The position numbers and the translations under genes are program-made. From Propionibacteriaceae bacterium (lineage in GTDB: Bacteria > Actinomycetota > Actinomycetes > Propionibacteriales > Propionibacteriaceae), in the NCBI GenBank assembly GCA_031265875.1, contig JAISCA010000035.1, positions 1 through 64,000 of the forward strand: a stretch of DNA of 64,000 bases. Direction: 5' to 3'. The notes beneath the pieces are model-generated. The model was not told the origin of the DNA. It saw nothing but the letters and a program-made list of their open reading frames with translations, and searched no databases. Below, piece after piece: positions 55,178 to 63,212 of this stretch (its first letter is position 1; the number at the start of each line of letters is the position of its first letter).

Positions 55178-56194
55178 GTGGACAAGGTCATCTGGGTCTG
55201 GATCGAAGACCAGGCCGGCCAGCCCAGCGAGGCCAGCCTGGAGCTGCTGGGCGAGGCCCGGCGTCTGGCCGACAAGCGCGGCCAGACGGTCTACGCCGTC
55301 CGGCTGGGGGCCGAGCTCCCCGCCGGCGACCTCGCCCCTCACGGCGCCGACGTCGAATTGATCGGTCTGAGCGACCGGCTCAAGGCCTTCACAGTCGAGA
55401 CCGCCCTGGCGGCGACCACCGCCTGGGCGGCCGACCATCCACCCGACCTCGTGCTGGTGGCGGCGACCCCGCAAGGGGCCAGCCTGGCTCCCCGGCTGGC
55501 GGCCCGGCTCGGCTTCGACTACGCGCCCCGGACGGTCATCGCCGAGCCGACTCCCGACGGCGGGCTCTCCCTCCGGCAGAGCGTCCTGGGTGGGAAGGCC
55601 AATGCCCTGTCAGCCTTCCCAGCGGGGTCGGGAGTCGTGCTGACGATGATCCCCGGCGCCCTCGGCCTCGACCCGCCCGACCCGAAACGGACAGGCCAGC
55701 GTCGGGTGGTCGAGTTCGGCCCGGACCAGGTCCCAGCTCCGGTCACTCAGGTCGGGAAGTTCATCCCGGCCAATCCGGCCACGGTCGGGCTCGAGGAGGC
55801 CGACCGGATCATGGCCGGCGGCCTGGGCTTCGCCCGGGACGGGAACTGGGCCCTCCTGGAGGAGACGGCCGCGCTCCTGGGGGCCGCCGTGGGCGGCTCC
55901 AAGCCGACCCTGGACCGGGGCTGGATCCCACCGGCCCGGTTGATCGGCCAATCGAGTGGCCGCCGTCTGGCCCCGCGCGTCTTCGTCGGCGTCGGCGTCT
56001 CGGGCAGCCCTCACTTCGTCGAAGGCATGAAGGAGGCCCGCCAGATCGTGGCCGTCAACCAGGACAAGGGGGCTCCGCTGGTCGGATTGGCCGACCTCAC
56101 GCTGGTGGGAGACCTGTACGAAATTTTGCCCGCGGTGGCCCGCCAACTGCGGGACCGCCCGCGCGGCCAGGACAGCGAGGAAACCGATGACTGA
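55178..56194 (+). CDS. fixB: Electron transfer flavoprotein alpha subunit, FixB type
   Basis: 338 residues, GTG start with a GAGGAG site. The C-terminal FAD-binding domain is clear: VGGSKPTLDRGWIPPARLIG, VGVGVSGSPHFVEGMKEAR and VAVNQDKGAPLVGLADLTLV. The N-terminal domain is shorter and Ala-rich. With FixA it forms an ETF heterodimer that moves electrons between dehydrogenases and FixC. fixC overlaps its stop by 8 bases. Confidence 0.93.
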   Translation: MDKVIWVWIEDQAGQPSEASLELLGEARRLADKRGQTVYAVRLGAELPAGDLAPHGADVELIGLSDRLKAFTVETALAATTAWAADHPPDLVLVAATPQGASLAPRLAARLGFDYAPRTVIAEPTPDGGLSLRQSVLGGKANALSAFPAGSGVVLTMIPGALGLDPPDPKRTGQRRVVEFGPDQVPAPVTQVGKFIPANPATVGLEEADRIMAGGLGFARDGNWALLEETAALLGAAVGGSKPTLDRGWIPPARLIGQSSGRRLAPRVFVGVGVSGSPHFVEGMKEARQIVAVNQDKGAPLVGLADLTLVGDLYEILPAVARQLRDRPRGQDSEETDD

Positions 56195-57479
56195 GACTTG
56201 CGACGTCCTGGTGGTCGGAGCCGGCCCGGCCGGCACGGCGGCCGCGCTGACCGCGGCCCGGGCCGGTCTGAACGTCGTCGTCCTGGAGCGAGGCGAGTAC
56301 GTCGGGGCCAAGAACCTGACCGGCGGCATGGTCCTGACCCGCGTCTTGGCCGACCTCATCCCCGACTACGCCGACCGCGCCCCCCTGGAACGGCCGGTCG
56401 AGCACCAGCGCGTCATGCTGACCGACGGCCCCCGTGCCCTGACCCTCGACATCGGCAACGCCACCTTCCTCGACCCGCCCCACAACGGCTTCACGGTCCT
56501 GCGCCGAGCCTTCGACGCCTGGCTGGCGGACGAGGCGCGAGCGGCCGGCGCCGTGATCGTGACCGGCGCCGTGGTGGACGACCTGATACTGGAGCGCGGC
56601 CAGGTGGTCGGCGTCCGGGCCCGTCTGCCCGAAGGCGAGCTGCGCGCGTCGGTCGTGGTCCTGGCCGACGGCGTCAACTCGTTGCTGGCCCAGCGGGCCG
56701 GGCTGCGCCGGGAGCACCGACCCCACGACGTCAGCCTCGGTGTCAAAGAGCTCTGGCGGCTGCCCGCAGCGGTGATCGACCAGCGCTGCGGCCTGAGGCG
56801 GGGCGCCGGGGCCGCCTACGCCGTCATCGGCGACTTCCTCCAGGGCATCCCCGGCGGCGGCTTCCTCTACACGAACAAGGACTCCCTGTCGGTCGGCGTC
56901 GTCGTCTCGCCGCTCGATCTGGCGCGGCGCCAGGTCACGGCCGACCAGGTCCTGGAAGGTTTCAAACGAATTCCCGAGATCGCCCGGCTGACCGAAGGCG
57001 GCCAGCTGGTCGAGTACGGCGCGCACCTCGTGCCCGAGGGCGGCTACGCCGCCCTGCCGCAGCTGTCGGGCGGCGGCGTCCTAGTGGCCGGCGACGCCGC
57101 CGGGCTGGTCGTCAACACTGGCCTGCTGCTGATGGGGATGAACTTGGCCCTCGACTCGGGGCGCTGCGCCGGCCAGGCGGCGGTCGCAGCCATCCGGCGC
57201 CACGACAGCTCGGCCGCCGGGCTGGCCGATTACGAACGGCGGCTCGGCCAGTCGGTCGCCCTGACGGCTATGAGAGCCCACCGCCGGGCCCCGGCCCTGC
57301 TGCGGCGCGAGCGGCTGTTCGTGACCTACCCGCGCCTGGTGAACGACCTGCTGGCGGACCTGGTCACGGTCGGAGCCGGTCCGAAGCAGCCGTTCTGGCG
57401 GCTGGCCCGTCGCCGCTTGCGCGGGAAGGACGCGCTCGATCTGGCCCAGGACGCCTTCCGGGGAGCGAGGTCGCTGTGA
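56187..57479 (+). CDS. fixC: FixC-type ETF:quinone oxidoreductase-like flavoprotein
   Basis: 430 residues. FAD dinucleotide motif VLVVGAGPAGTAAALTAARAG at the N-terminus, the FixC block GEYVGAKNLTGGMV, and GGGVLVAGDAAGLVVNTGLL further on. This is the FixC/YgcN/YdiS group, membrane-associated without clear helices. It accepts or donates electrons between ETF and the FixX ferredoxin or quinone. It overlaps fixB and abuts fixX. Confidence 0.93.
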   Translation: MTETCDVLVVGAGPAGTAAALTAARAGLNVVVLERGEYVGAKNLTGGMVLTRVLADLIPDYADRAPLERPVEHQRVMLTDGPRALTLDIGNATFLDPPHNGFTVLRRAFDAWLADEARAAGAVIVTGAVVDDLILERGQVVGVRARLPEGELRASVVVLADGVNSLLAQRAGLRREHRPHDVSLGVKELWRLPAAVIDQRCGLRRGAGAAYAVIGDFLQGIPGGGFLYTNKDSLSVGVVVSPLDLARRQVTADQVLEGFKRIPEIARLTEGGQLVEYGAHLVPEGGYAALPQLSGGGVLVAGDAAGLVVNTGLLLMGMNLALDSGRCAGQAAVAAIRRHDSSAAGLADYERRLGQSVALTAMRAHRRAPALLRRERLFVTYPRLVNDLLADLVTVGAGPKQPFWRLARRRLRGKDALDLAQDAFRGARSL

Positions 57480-57739
57480 TGGACCGCGTCGACAAGCTGC
57501 TCCAGGTCCGCCACGTCGTCGACCTGAATCCCCACATCCAGATCGACACAGCCTGCTGCGCCGCGTGCGACGACCGCTGTCTGTGGTTCTGCCCGGCCGG
57601 CTGTTTCGAGGCCGGCCCCGAGGGCATCGCTTTTCAGTACGAGGGCTGCCTCGAGTGCGGCTCCTGCCGCGTGCTTTGCCCCGGCGTGAGCTGGGATTAT
57701 CCGGCCGGCGGCCGGGGCGTGACGTTCCGGTTCGGGTGA
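57479..57739 (+). CDS. fixX: FixX-type ferredoxin-like protein
   Basis: 86 residues; ATG 57479 overlaps the fixC TGA by one base (TGATG). It matches FixX: CLWFCPAGCFEAGPEG, then YEGCLECGSCRVLCPG and the ending GRGVTFRFG. The four-Cys block CLECGSC...C binds a 4Fe-4S cluster. The upstream cluster of four cysteines (CCAACDDRC) is richer than in E. coli FixX and may bind a second centre. It passes electrons to or from FixC. Confidence 0.92.
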   Translation: MDRVDKLLQVRHVVDLNPHIQIDTACCAACDDRCLWFCPAGCFEAGPEGIAFQYEGCLECGSCRVLCPGVSWDYPAGGRGVTFRFG

Positions 57740-57754
57740 GTGGAAGGAGTGCTG

Positions 57755-58591
57755 ATGCGCATCGCGGTCTGCTTGAAGCAGGTCTACGACCTCGACGGGC
57801 CCTTCGCCCAGACCGAGGAGACGCCGGGGCTGGAGGATCGCGGCCTGGTCCGCTTGGTCAGCCCGGCGGACCAGGCCGGCTTGGCGCTGGTCGCCGCCGC
57901 CGGGCCGGCCGCCGAGATCACGGCGTTGGTGGTCGGCCCCGCTGACACGACTCCGGTGCTGCGCTGGGCGCTGGCCCACGGGGCCACGGCCGCGGCCCGG
58001 CTGTGGGATGAGTCGCTGACCGGGCCGGTCGCCGGACCGGGCGCCGCCGTCGTCCTGGCGGCCGCCGTGCGCCGCCTCGGGGCGGACCTGGTCGTCTGCG
58101 GCCACCGGGGCGCCGGCTACGTCGGCGCGGCTTTGGCGGAGCGGCTGGGCTACGCCCAAGTCGACCATGTGGCCGCCCTGGCCCTGGCCGGCGACCGGCT
58201 CGAACTCGAACGCCGACTGGGCCGGGGCGCGCGCCAGGCCGTGGTCACGGCCCTGCCCGCCGTGGTCACGGTCGACCCCGGCACGGCCCAACCGCCCGAG
58301 GCGGCCCTGCCCGCCCTGATCCGTGCCCAGCGGGCGGACTGGCCCGTCTGGGGACTGGCCGAGTTGGATCTGCGTCCGTCCGATCTGCCTCGCCCAGCGG
58401 CCACCGTGACGGCCTACGCCCCGCCCCGCCGCCGCCCCCGCAAGTCGGCTGAGAAGGCCTTGACCCCGCAACAGCGCATGCGCCAAATGATGGGCGGCGG
58501 AGCCAAGGCCAAGGCCGGGTCCGACAAGAGAGTGGTGGAGGGCCCACCCGAGAAGTTGGCGGCGGAGTTGATCGCTTTCCTGGAGGCCTGA
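57755..58591 (+). CDS. fixA: Electron transfer flavoprotein beta subunit, FixA type
   Basis: 278 residues from ATG 57755 with a GGAAGGAG site; the GTG 5 codons earlier is less likely. The start RIAVCLKQVYDLDGP is the ETF-beta signature, with a nucleotide-binding segment DLVVCGHRGAGYVGAALAER. The last 60 residues include a basic stretch (PPRRRPRKSAEK). Order fixB-C-X-A is rearranged from the usual fixA-B-C-X. It is the last gene of the rightward operon. Confidence 0.92.
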   Translation: MRIAVCLKQVYDLDGPFAQTEETPGLEDRGLVRLVSPADQAGLALVAAAGPAAEITALVVGPADTTPVLRWALAHGATAAARLWDESLTGPVAGPGAAVVLAAAVRRLGADLVVCGHRGAGYVGAALAERLGYAQVDHVAALALAGDRLELERRLGRGARQAVVTALPAVVTVDPGTAQPPEAALPALIRAQRADWPVWGLAELDLRPSDLPRPAATVTAYAPPRRRPRKSAEKALTPQQRMRQMMGGGAKAKAGSDKRVVEGPPEKLAAELIAFLEA

Positions 58592-58625
58592 CCGGCCGCA
58601 TCGACTGAGACCCGCGGACGACTGG

Positions 58626-58681
58626 GACGCTTAGTTCGGGCGGCTCCCGCTGTTCCCCAGGAACCGTCCGAACTAAGCGTC
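58626..58681. terminator. Bidirectional hairpin terminator between fixA and the second SDR
   Basis: Two 22-base arms (58626-58647 and 58660-58681) pair along their whole length with two G-T wobbles and a 12-base loop. It separates convergent genes, is followed by no U-tract on either strand, and is by far the longest inverted repeat I noticed. Confidence 0.85.
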
Positions 58682-58694
58682 GTCGGGCTTGCGA

Positions 58695-59594
58695 TCACAA
58701 CAGGACCTGGCCGCCGGCGTGGTTGAAGTTCTGGCCCACGATGTACGTGGCCGCGTCGGTGCACAGGAACGCCACCATGTTGGCCACTTCCTCCGGCAGC
58801 GAGACCCGCCCTTCGGCCGCGTACTCGAAGCCTTGGATGACGGCCTCTCGGGCGTAGAAGTTGTGGGGGTCGTCCGTCGGATTCTCGAAGGCCGCGCGCA
58901 GGTTGTCGTGCAGCATGACGCCCGGGCAGACGCCGTTGACGCGGATGCCGTGGGAGATCAACTCGGCCCCGAGCGTCCGGGTCAAACCGATGACGCCGGC
59001 CTTGCAGGCGTTGTACAGGGCGATGTTCGGGTGGTAGGCCCGGCCGCCGATCGACGAGATGTTGATGATCCGGCCGGATCGCTGCGGCATCATGTAGTCG
59101 AGCACGACGCGGCAGCAGTAGGTCAGCATGGTGAAGCTGCCGGCGACGCAGTGATCGATCGCCGCCGGGCTCATGGCCGCGAAATCTCCGACTGAGACCG
59201 CGACCGAGTTGTTGATGAGGATGTCGATGCCGCCCAGGCGCTCGTGGCATTCGGCGAAGACCCGCTCCGTGTCGGCGTAGTCGGTCAACTCGCCCACGAC
59301 CGCGATCGCTTTGGCGTTCCAGCGCCGCCGCACGACCTCGGCGTTGGCCTCGGTCCGCTCCAGGCTGGAATGGCCGACCAGGGCCACGTCCGCGCCCAGG
59401 CTGGCCAGCCGGTTGGCGCAGGCCTGGCCCAGGCCGTAGCCGCCGGCGCCGGTCACGATGGCCTTCTTGCCCTTCAGGTCCATCAGGGCCGTGACGGACT
59501 TCTCCACGATGTCGGTCGGGACGCGGTCCCAGCCCAGTTCAGCTAGGCCGTAGGCGTCGATCTCGGCTTTGGTCTTCTTCTTGACGATACCCAT
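58695..59594 (-). CDS. Short-chain dehydrogenase/reductase of the Fix-linked cluster (2)
   Basis: 299 residues from ATG 59594 (AAGGAG site). An N-terminal extension of about 40 residues (GIVKKKTKAEIDAYGLAEL) precedes AIVTGAGGYGLGQACAN. ILINNSVAV stands for the usual NNAG, and Ser (NISSIGG) plus Tyr-x3-Lys (YNACK) complete the active site. Its C-terminus ends IVGQNFNHAGGQVLL. It is divergently grouped with the MFS gene and regulator gene, all leftward. Confidence 0.9.
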   Translation of the reverse strand: MGIVKKKTKAEIDAYGLAELGWDRVPTDIVEKSVTALMDLKGKKAIVTGAGGYGLGQACANRLASLGADVALVGHSSLERTEANAEVVRRRWNAKAIAVVGELTDYADTERVFAECHERLGGIDILINNSVAVSVGDFAAMSPAAIDHCVAGSFTMLTYCCRVVLDYMMPQRSGRIINISSIGGRAYHPNIALYNACKAGVIGLTRTLGAELISHGIRVNGVCPGVMLHDNLRAAFENPTDDPHNFYAREAVIQGFEYAAEGRVSLPEEVANMVAFLCTDAATYIVGQNFNHAGGQVLL

Positions 59595-59681
59595 TGGGGT
59601 CTCCTTCGGTGGTGTCACTGTATGAGTGGACGGGGCGCCCGGAAGCGTGGCGCGCGTCCGGGCGCCCCGTGGATCGACTGG

Positions 59682-61157
59682 TCAGCGCCCGGCCTCCGCC
59701 GGGGCGGGGGCGGCCTTCTCCTCGGCCAAAGGACGGAGGAATTGAGCCAGGACGAGGCCGACCACGGCTAGGCCGAGAGCGACCCAGAGCGCCGCTGGCA
59801 GGCCGTGCTCGACGCCTAGCATCGCGATGAAGAGGGTGTAGACCGCCATGCCGATGCTGGAGCCGGCGTTTTGACCCAGTTGGACGACGGCGTTGCCCTG
59901 GACCCGCTGTTTCTCCGGAATCTGGACCTGCGGGGCCGTCGAGTTCGTCGTCGTGTTCTGGATGTTGTAGACGCCGGCGATGAACATGATGATGAACACG
60001 AGCCAGATCGACGTTTTAGCCGATAGGAGCAGGATGAAGGCGAGCGTGCAGGCGATGCGGACGATCGTCCCCATCGTGATGACACCACGGGCGTTGCGAG
60101 CTTTGGCGATCATCTTGCCCAGGACCGGTCCCAGGAAGAGACCGACCACGCCGAAGATCGTCGTCGTCAGGCTGGCCTCGGTGGCCGAGCCGCCCATGAC
60201 GTAGCGGACGTAAGCCGGCAGGAAGAAGAACAGGGCCATGGCCGAGGCGGTCAAGGCCGTGTTGATGCAGGCCAGCAGCATCGTGTTGCGGTTCTTCAAG
60301 ACGGACACCGGCAGCATGGAGGCGTCGCCCTTCCTCTTCACGGTGACCAGGAAGAGGACCAAACCGACGATGGCGACGGCGATCAGGAGATAGCTGCCTA
60401 GACCGCCGAACGGCACGAAGGCTTCGCCCTGCGACGAGGCGCCGAGCGACAGACAGAGGATGAAGCCGCCCAGGAAGAGGGCGAAGCCGATGCAGCCGGG
60501 AATGTCGAAGGGCCGGTCCTGGGCCATGTGCTTGACGGCGGAACCGGGCACCTTGACTCCCAGGAAGTAGATCAAGCCGGCGGCGACGAGCAGGAAAGGC
60601 CACAGGAAATGGCAGGCCATGCGCCAGCCGAAGTTGTCGATGATGAGACCTGTCAGAACCGGGCCGCCGAGGGTGCCGACGCTCATCATGGTGCCGATGA
60701 GGCCGAGCATCGTGCCGACCTTCTCGCCTTCGAACATCTCCCGGACCATGGAGAAACTGACCACGAAGATGCCGGCCGAGGTGAAGGCCCAGAACAGGCT
60801 GGCGACGATGATCGTCATCATGTTGGGGGCGATCCCACGGACGAAGCAGACGGCCGCGCCGACGATGAGCGAGGCGAAGAGCACCGTCCGCTTGGAGGCT
60901 GGGTACTTGGCGGCCAGCCAACCGTAGAGCGGCATCGTGATCACGCTGACCGCTCCGCCCAGGGTCGAGGCCAAGGGATACAACTCGGTTTGGCCGACGT
61001 CCTCGGCCGCCAGCGGCAGCAGGGTGGAAAGGCCGGTCGACTGGATCAGCGCGCAGACGACGGCGGCGTAGATGCCGATGAGTGTGATGGTTTTCTTCCG
61101 GGCGGGCGCTTCGAGAAATGGGTTGACGGGTGAACTCACTTGTGGGGCTGCAGTCAC
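59682..61157 (-). CDS. MFS transporter, DHA2-like drug/metabolite antiporter family
   Basis: 491 residues from GTG 61157, which has GGAGG at the right distance. Twelve to fourteen helices; MFS loop motif PLYGWLAAKYPASKRT between helices 2 and 3, and VLTGLIIDNFGWRMACHFLW (motif C region). It stands between the second SDR and the regulator, so it most likely imports or exports the substrate of the flavoenzyme cluster. Confidence 0.9.
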   Translation of the reverse strand: MTAAPQVSSPVNPFLEAPARKKTITLIGIYAAVVCALIQSTGLSTLLPLAAEDVGQTELYPLASTLGGAVSVITMPLYGWLAAKYPASKRTVLFASLIVGAAVCFVRGIAPNMMTIIVASLFWAFTSAGIFVVSFSMVREMFEGEKVGTMLGLIGTMMSVGTLGGPVLTGLIIDNFGWRMACHFLWPFLLVAAGLIYFLGVKVPGSAVKHMAQDRPFDIPGCIGFALFLGGFILCLSLGASSQGEAFVPFGGLGSYLLIAVAIVGLVLFLVTVKRKGDASMLPVSVLKNRNTMLLACINTALTASAMALFFFLPAYVRYVMGGSATEASLTTTIFGVVGLFLGPVLGKMIAKARNARGVITMGTIVRIACTLAFILLLSAKTSIWLVFIIMFIAGVYNIQNTTTNSTAPQVQIPEKQRVQGNAVVQLGQNAGSSIGMAVYTLFIAMLGVEHGLPAALWVALGLAVVGLVLAQFLRPLAEEKAAPAPAEAGR

Positions 61158-61375
61158 GGCCTGACCTCCAAACGACGGTGAACGAGAGTGGCCGCTCGGG
61201 GCGGGGCCCATTCCGGTGAGATCTCCCGTCAGCGCTGCCGGGAGGTTTCTCCTTCCACATCGGCCGCGCGCCCTTGCCGATTCGACTCCACCCCATCACG
61301 GCGGTGGTTTGGGGTCACCGGCCCCAGAGGGCGAATCTGGGTCCGGCTTATGAGCCCTCCAGGACACCTCGCGAC

Positions 61376-61482
61376 GGTGTCAGCCGGCCTCCGCCAAAGG
61401 AGCCAGCTCGGGTTTTGAGGGCCAAGGTCGGGTCGACGGCGGCGAGGTGTCAGCCGGCCTCCGCCAAGGGAGCCAGCTCGGG
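61376..61482. repeat. Direct duplication of the regulator gene 3' end
   Basis: 37 bases (61376-61412) recur with one mismatch at 61446-61482, a 70-base period. The second copy encodes the last residues of the PucR-type regulator (ELAPLAEAG, stop); the first is a non-coding relic downstream. The 61158-61449 spacer shows no gene. Confidence 0.7.
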
Positions 61483-63018
61483 ACCGGAGCGGCGGGCCAA
61501 CCGGATCAGGCAGACCGACATGAGGACGCCCGTGCGGTTCTCCGGGGCCAGGCAGTCGTCGCCGACGATCTGTCTGATCTTGCTCAGCCGGTATTTCAGC
61601 GTGCTCTTGTGGATGAAGAGTTTCTCGGTGCAGGCCTCGTGGCTGCGGTCGTGGGTCAGATAGGTGTAGAGGGTGTCCAAGAGATGGCCCTCGTGGGCGT
61701 CGTCGTAATCGGCCAGCAGCCTGACGTAAGGGAGGGCGTAGCACCTGGGGTCGGCGAATTCGGCGAAGACTTGAGTCATGTGCTCGGTCAGATGGTCGGC
61801 GTAGAAAGCGAGGGGGTAGTGGGCGTCGTCCGGGGAGCAGCGCTCGACCGCCGCCAGCGCCTGGGAGTAGAACTCGCGCGCCTCCATGAAGTCAGCGAAG
61901 TCCATCGAGACTCCGCAGACCAACTCGTTGTGGTGGAAGACCAGACGGTAGCGCTCTAGCCGATCGGTCAGCGTCCGGGTCGTCTGGCCATGGATGATAA
62001 CGATCAGATGTGTTTTCGCCGTCACCATTTGGCAGCGGGGGAAGAGGCGCTGGAAGAGCCCGCTGTAGCAGTCGACGGCCCGGCTGCCCACGACCGGTCG
62101 GACGACCATGACGAGGTATCGGTCATGGCGCTTCCAGCCGGTCCGGGCGAGTTGCCTGAGCTGGTACTCGGAGTCGGTGCCCAGCATCTCGATCATGGGG
62201 AACGAGATCGGTTCGAGGACGCTGGCCGCCCGCAGCAGGACACGCTCGACGACCTGGGAGAGGGCGAAGGCGAAGACGTCGGCGGCGGCCGTGTGCCAGG
62301 CGGCCAAGGGGGTGCGCACGGCGGCGACGGTCAGGAAGCCGGCCTGGTGGTTCTGCACGGTCAGATTGGCGGCGATGAGCGGGGTCTTCGCGCCGCGGAA
62401 GCGGAACGCGCTCTGGCTCTGACGGAGCTGGGGAAGGAGGCCGATGTCTTCCAGCAGGCGCGTGAAGTGGTCCTGCAGAGCCGGCCGGCCCGACACATCG
62501 ACGAAGACGTCCTCGGCCGGGTCGATCACCTCGCCAGCCCCACGGGCAGTGACTGTGAGTCTCGTCGCCTCGTCGAATTCGACGGCGTCGCCGAGTAGCC
62601 GAAGCGAGGCGTCGTAGGCGTAGACAGGGTTGTCGAAGAGCCGCTGGCCGAGTTCGAGCATGGCCTCGATGCTGGCCCCCTCGGCGGCGGCCTGGAGGAG
62701 TTCGCGCTCCCAGTCGGCGAAACGGGCGAAGAGTCCGCCCACCAAAGCCAGGAGGCGGAGCGGGTCGGCGTCGGCCGGCGCCACGAGGTGGCCGGTGGCC
62801 GGGGCCGGGTCGGGCGGCCCGACGAAGAGGCAGGCCAGGCCCGGGTCGGCCGGCGGCGCGGCCCCGGCGGGGCACAGGTAGAGGTAGCCGGGCTCCCAGA
62901 CCCCGGCGGAGCCGACCCGGACGCCCTGAAGGACCGTCGCGTTCCGGGGTCCGGTCAGCCTGGCCTCTTGGCCCGCGTCCCGCAGACATTCCCCGATCAT
63001 CGACAGAGTTATCTTCAC
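61450..63018 (-). CDS. PucR-family transcriptional regulator
   Basis: 522 residues. An N-terminal sensory region with no cofactor motif, then the C-terminal PucR helix-turn-helix LLDTLYTYLTHDRSHEACTE and LFIHKSTLKYRLSKIRQIVG. PucR proteins activate or repress neighbouring catabolic genes on binding a small effector. Its place at the end of the cluster, reading into the MFS gene, suggests it controls the Fix-linked operon. No operator sequence was identified. Confidence 0.9.
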   Translation of the reverse strand: MKITLSMIGECLRDAGQEARLTGPRNATVLQGVRVGSAGVWEPGYLYLCPAGAAPPADPGLACLFVGPPDPAPATGHLVAPADADPLRLLALVGGLFARFADWERELLQAAAEGASIEAMLELGQRLFDNPVYAYDASLRLLGDAVEFDEATRLTVTARGAGEVIDPAEDVFVDVSGRPALQDHFTRLLEDIGLLPQLRQSQSAFRFRGAKTPLIAANLTVQNHQAGFLTVAAVRTPLAAWHTAAADVFAFALSQVVERVLLRAASVLEPISFPMIEMLGTDSEYQLRQLARTGWKRHDRYLVMVVRPVVGSRAVDCYSGLFQRLFPRCQMVTAKTHLIVIIHGQTTRTLTDRLERYRLVFHHNELVCGVSMDFADFMEAREFYSQALAAVERCSPDDAHYPLAFYADHLTEHMTQVFAEFADPRCYALPYVRLLADYDDAHEGHLLDTLYTYLTHDRSHEACTEKLFIHKSTLKYRLSKIRQIVGDDCLAPENRTGVLMSVCLIRLARRSGPELAPLAEAG

Positions 63019-63212
63019 CGCTCGTTCTCCGGGAGGTTAGTTCGACTCAGTGGCTTGATCAGGCGCCGCCTCGTCGCGAGGCGACGCCCGGCGGGGCGAC
63101 ATCGCCCGTTAGCCTTCACCGATCATCGTACCGACCGACTTCCAACCCGGATAGGGCCCGGGGCCCACAGGTTCCAGATGTCAGAGATTTAGGTGCACTA
63201 GCATCGGTCACC

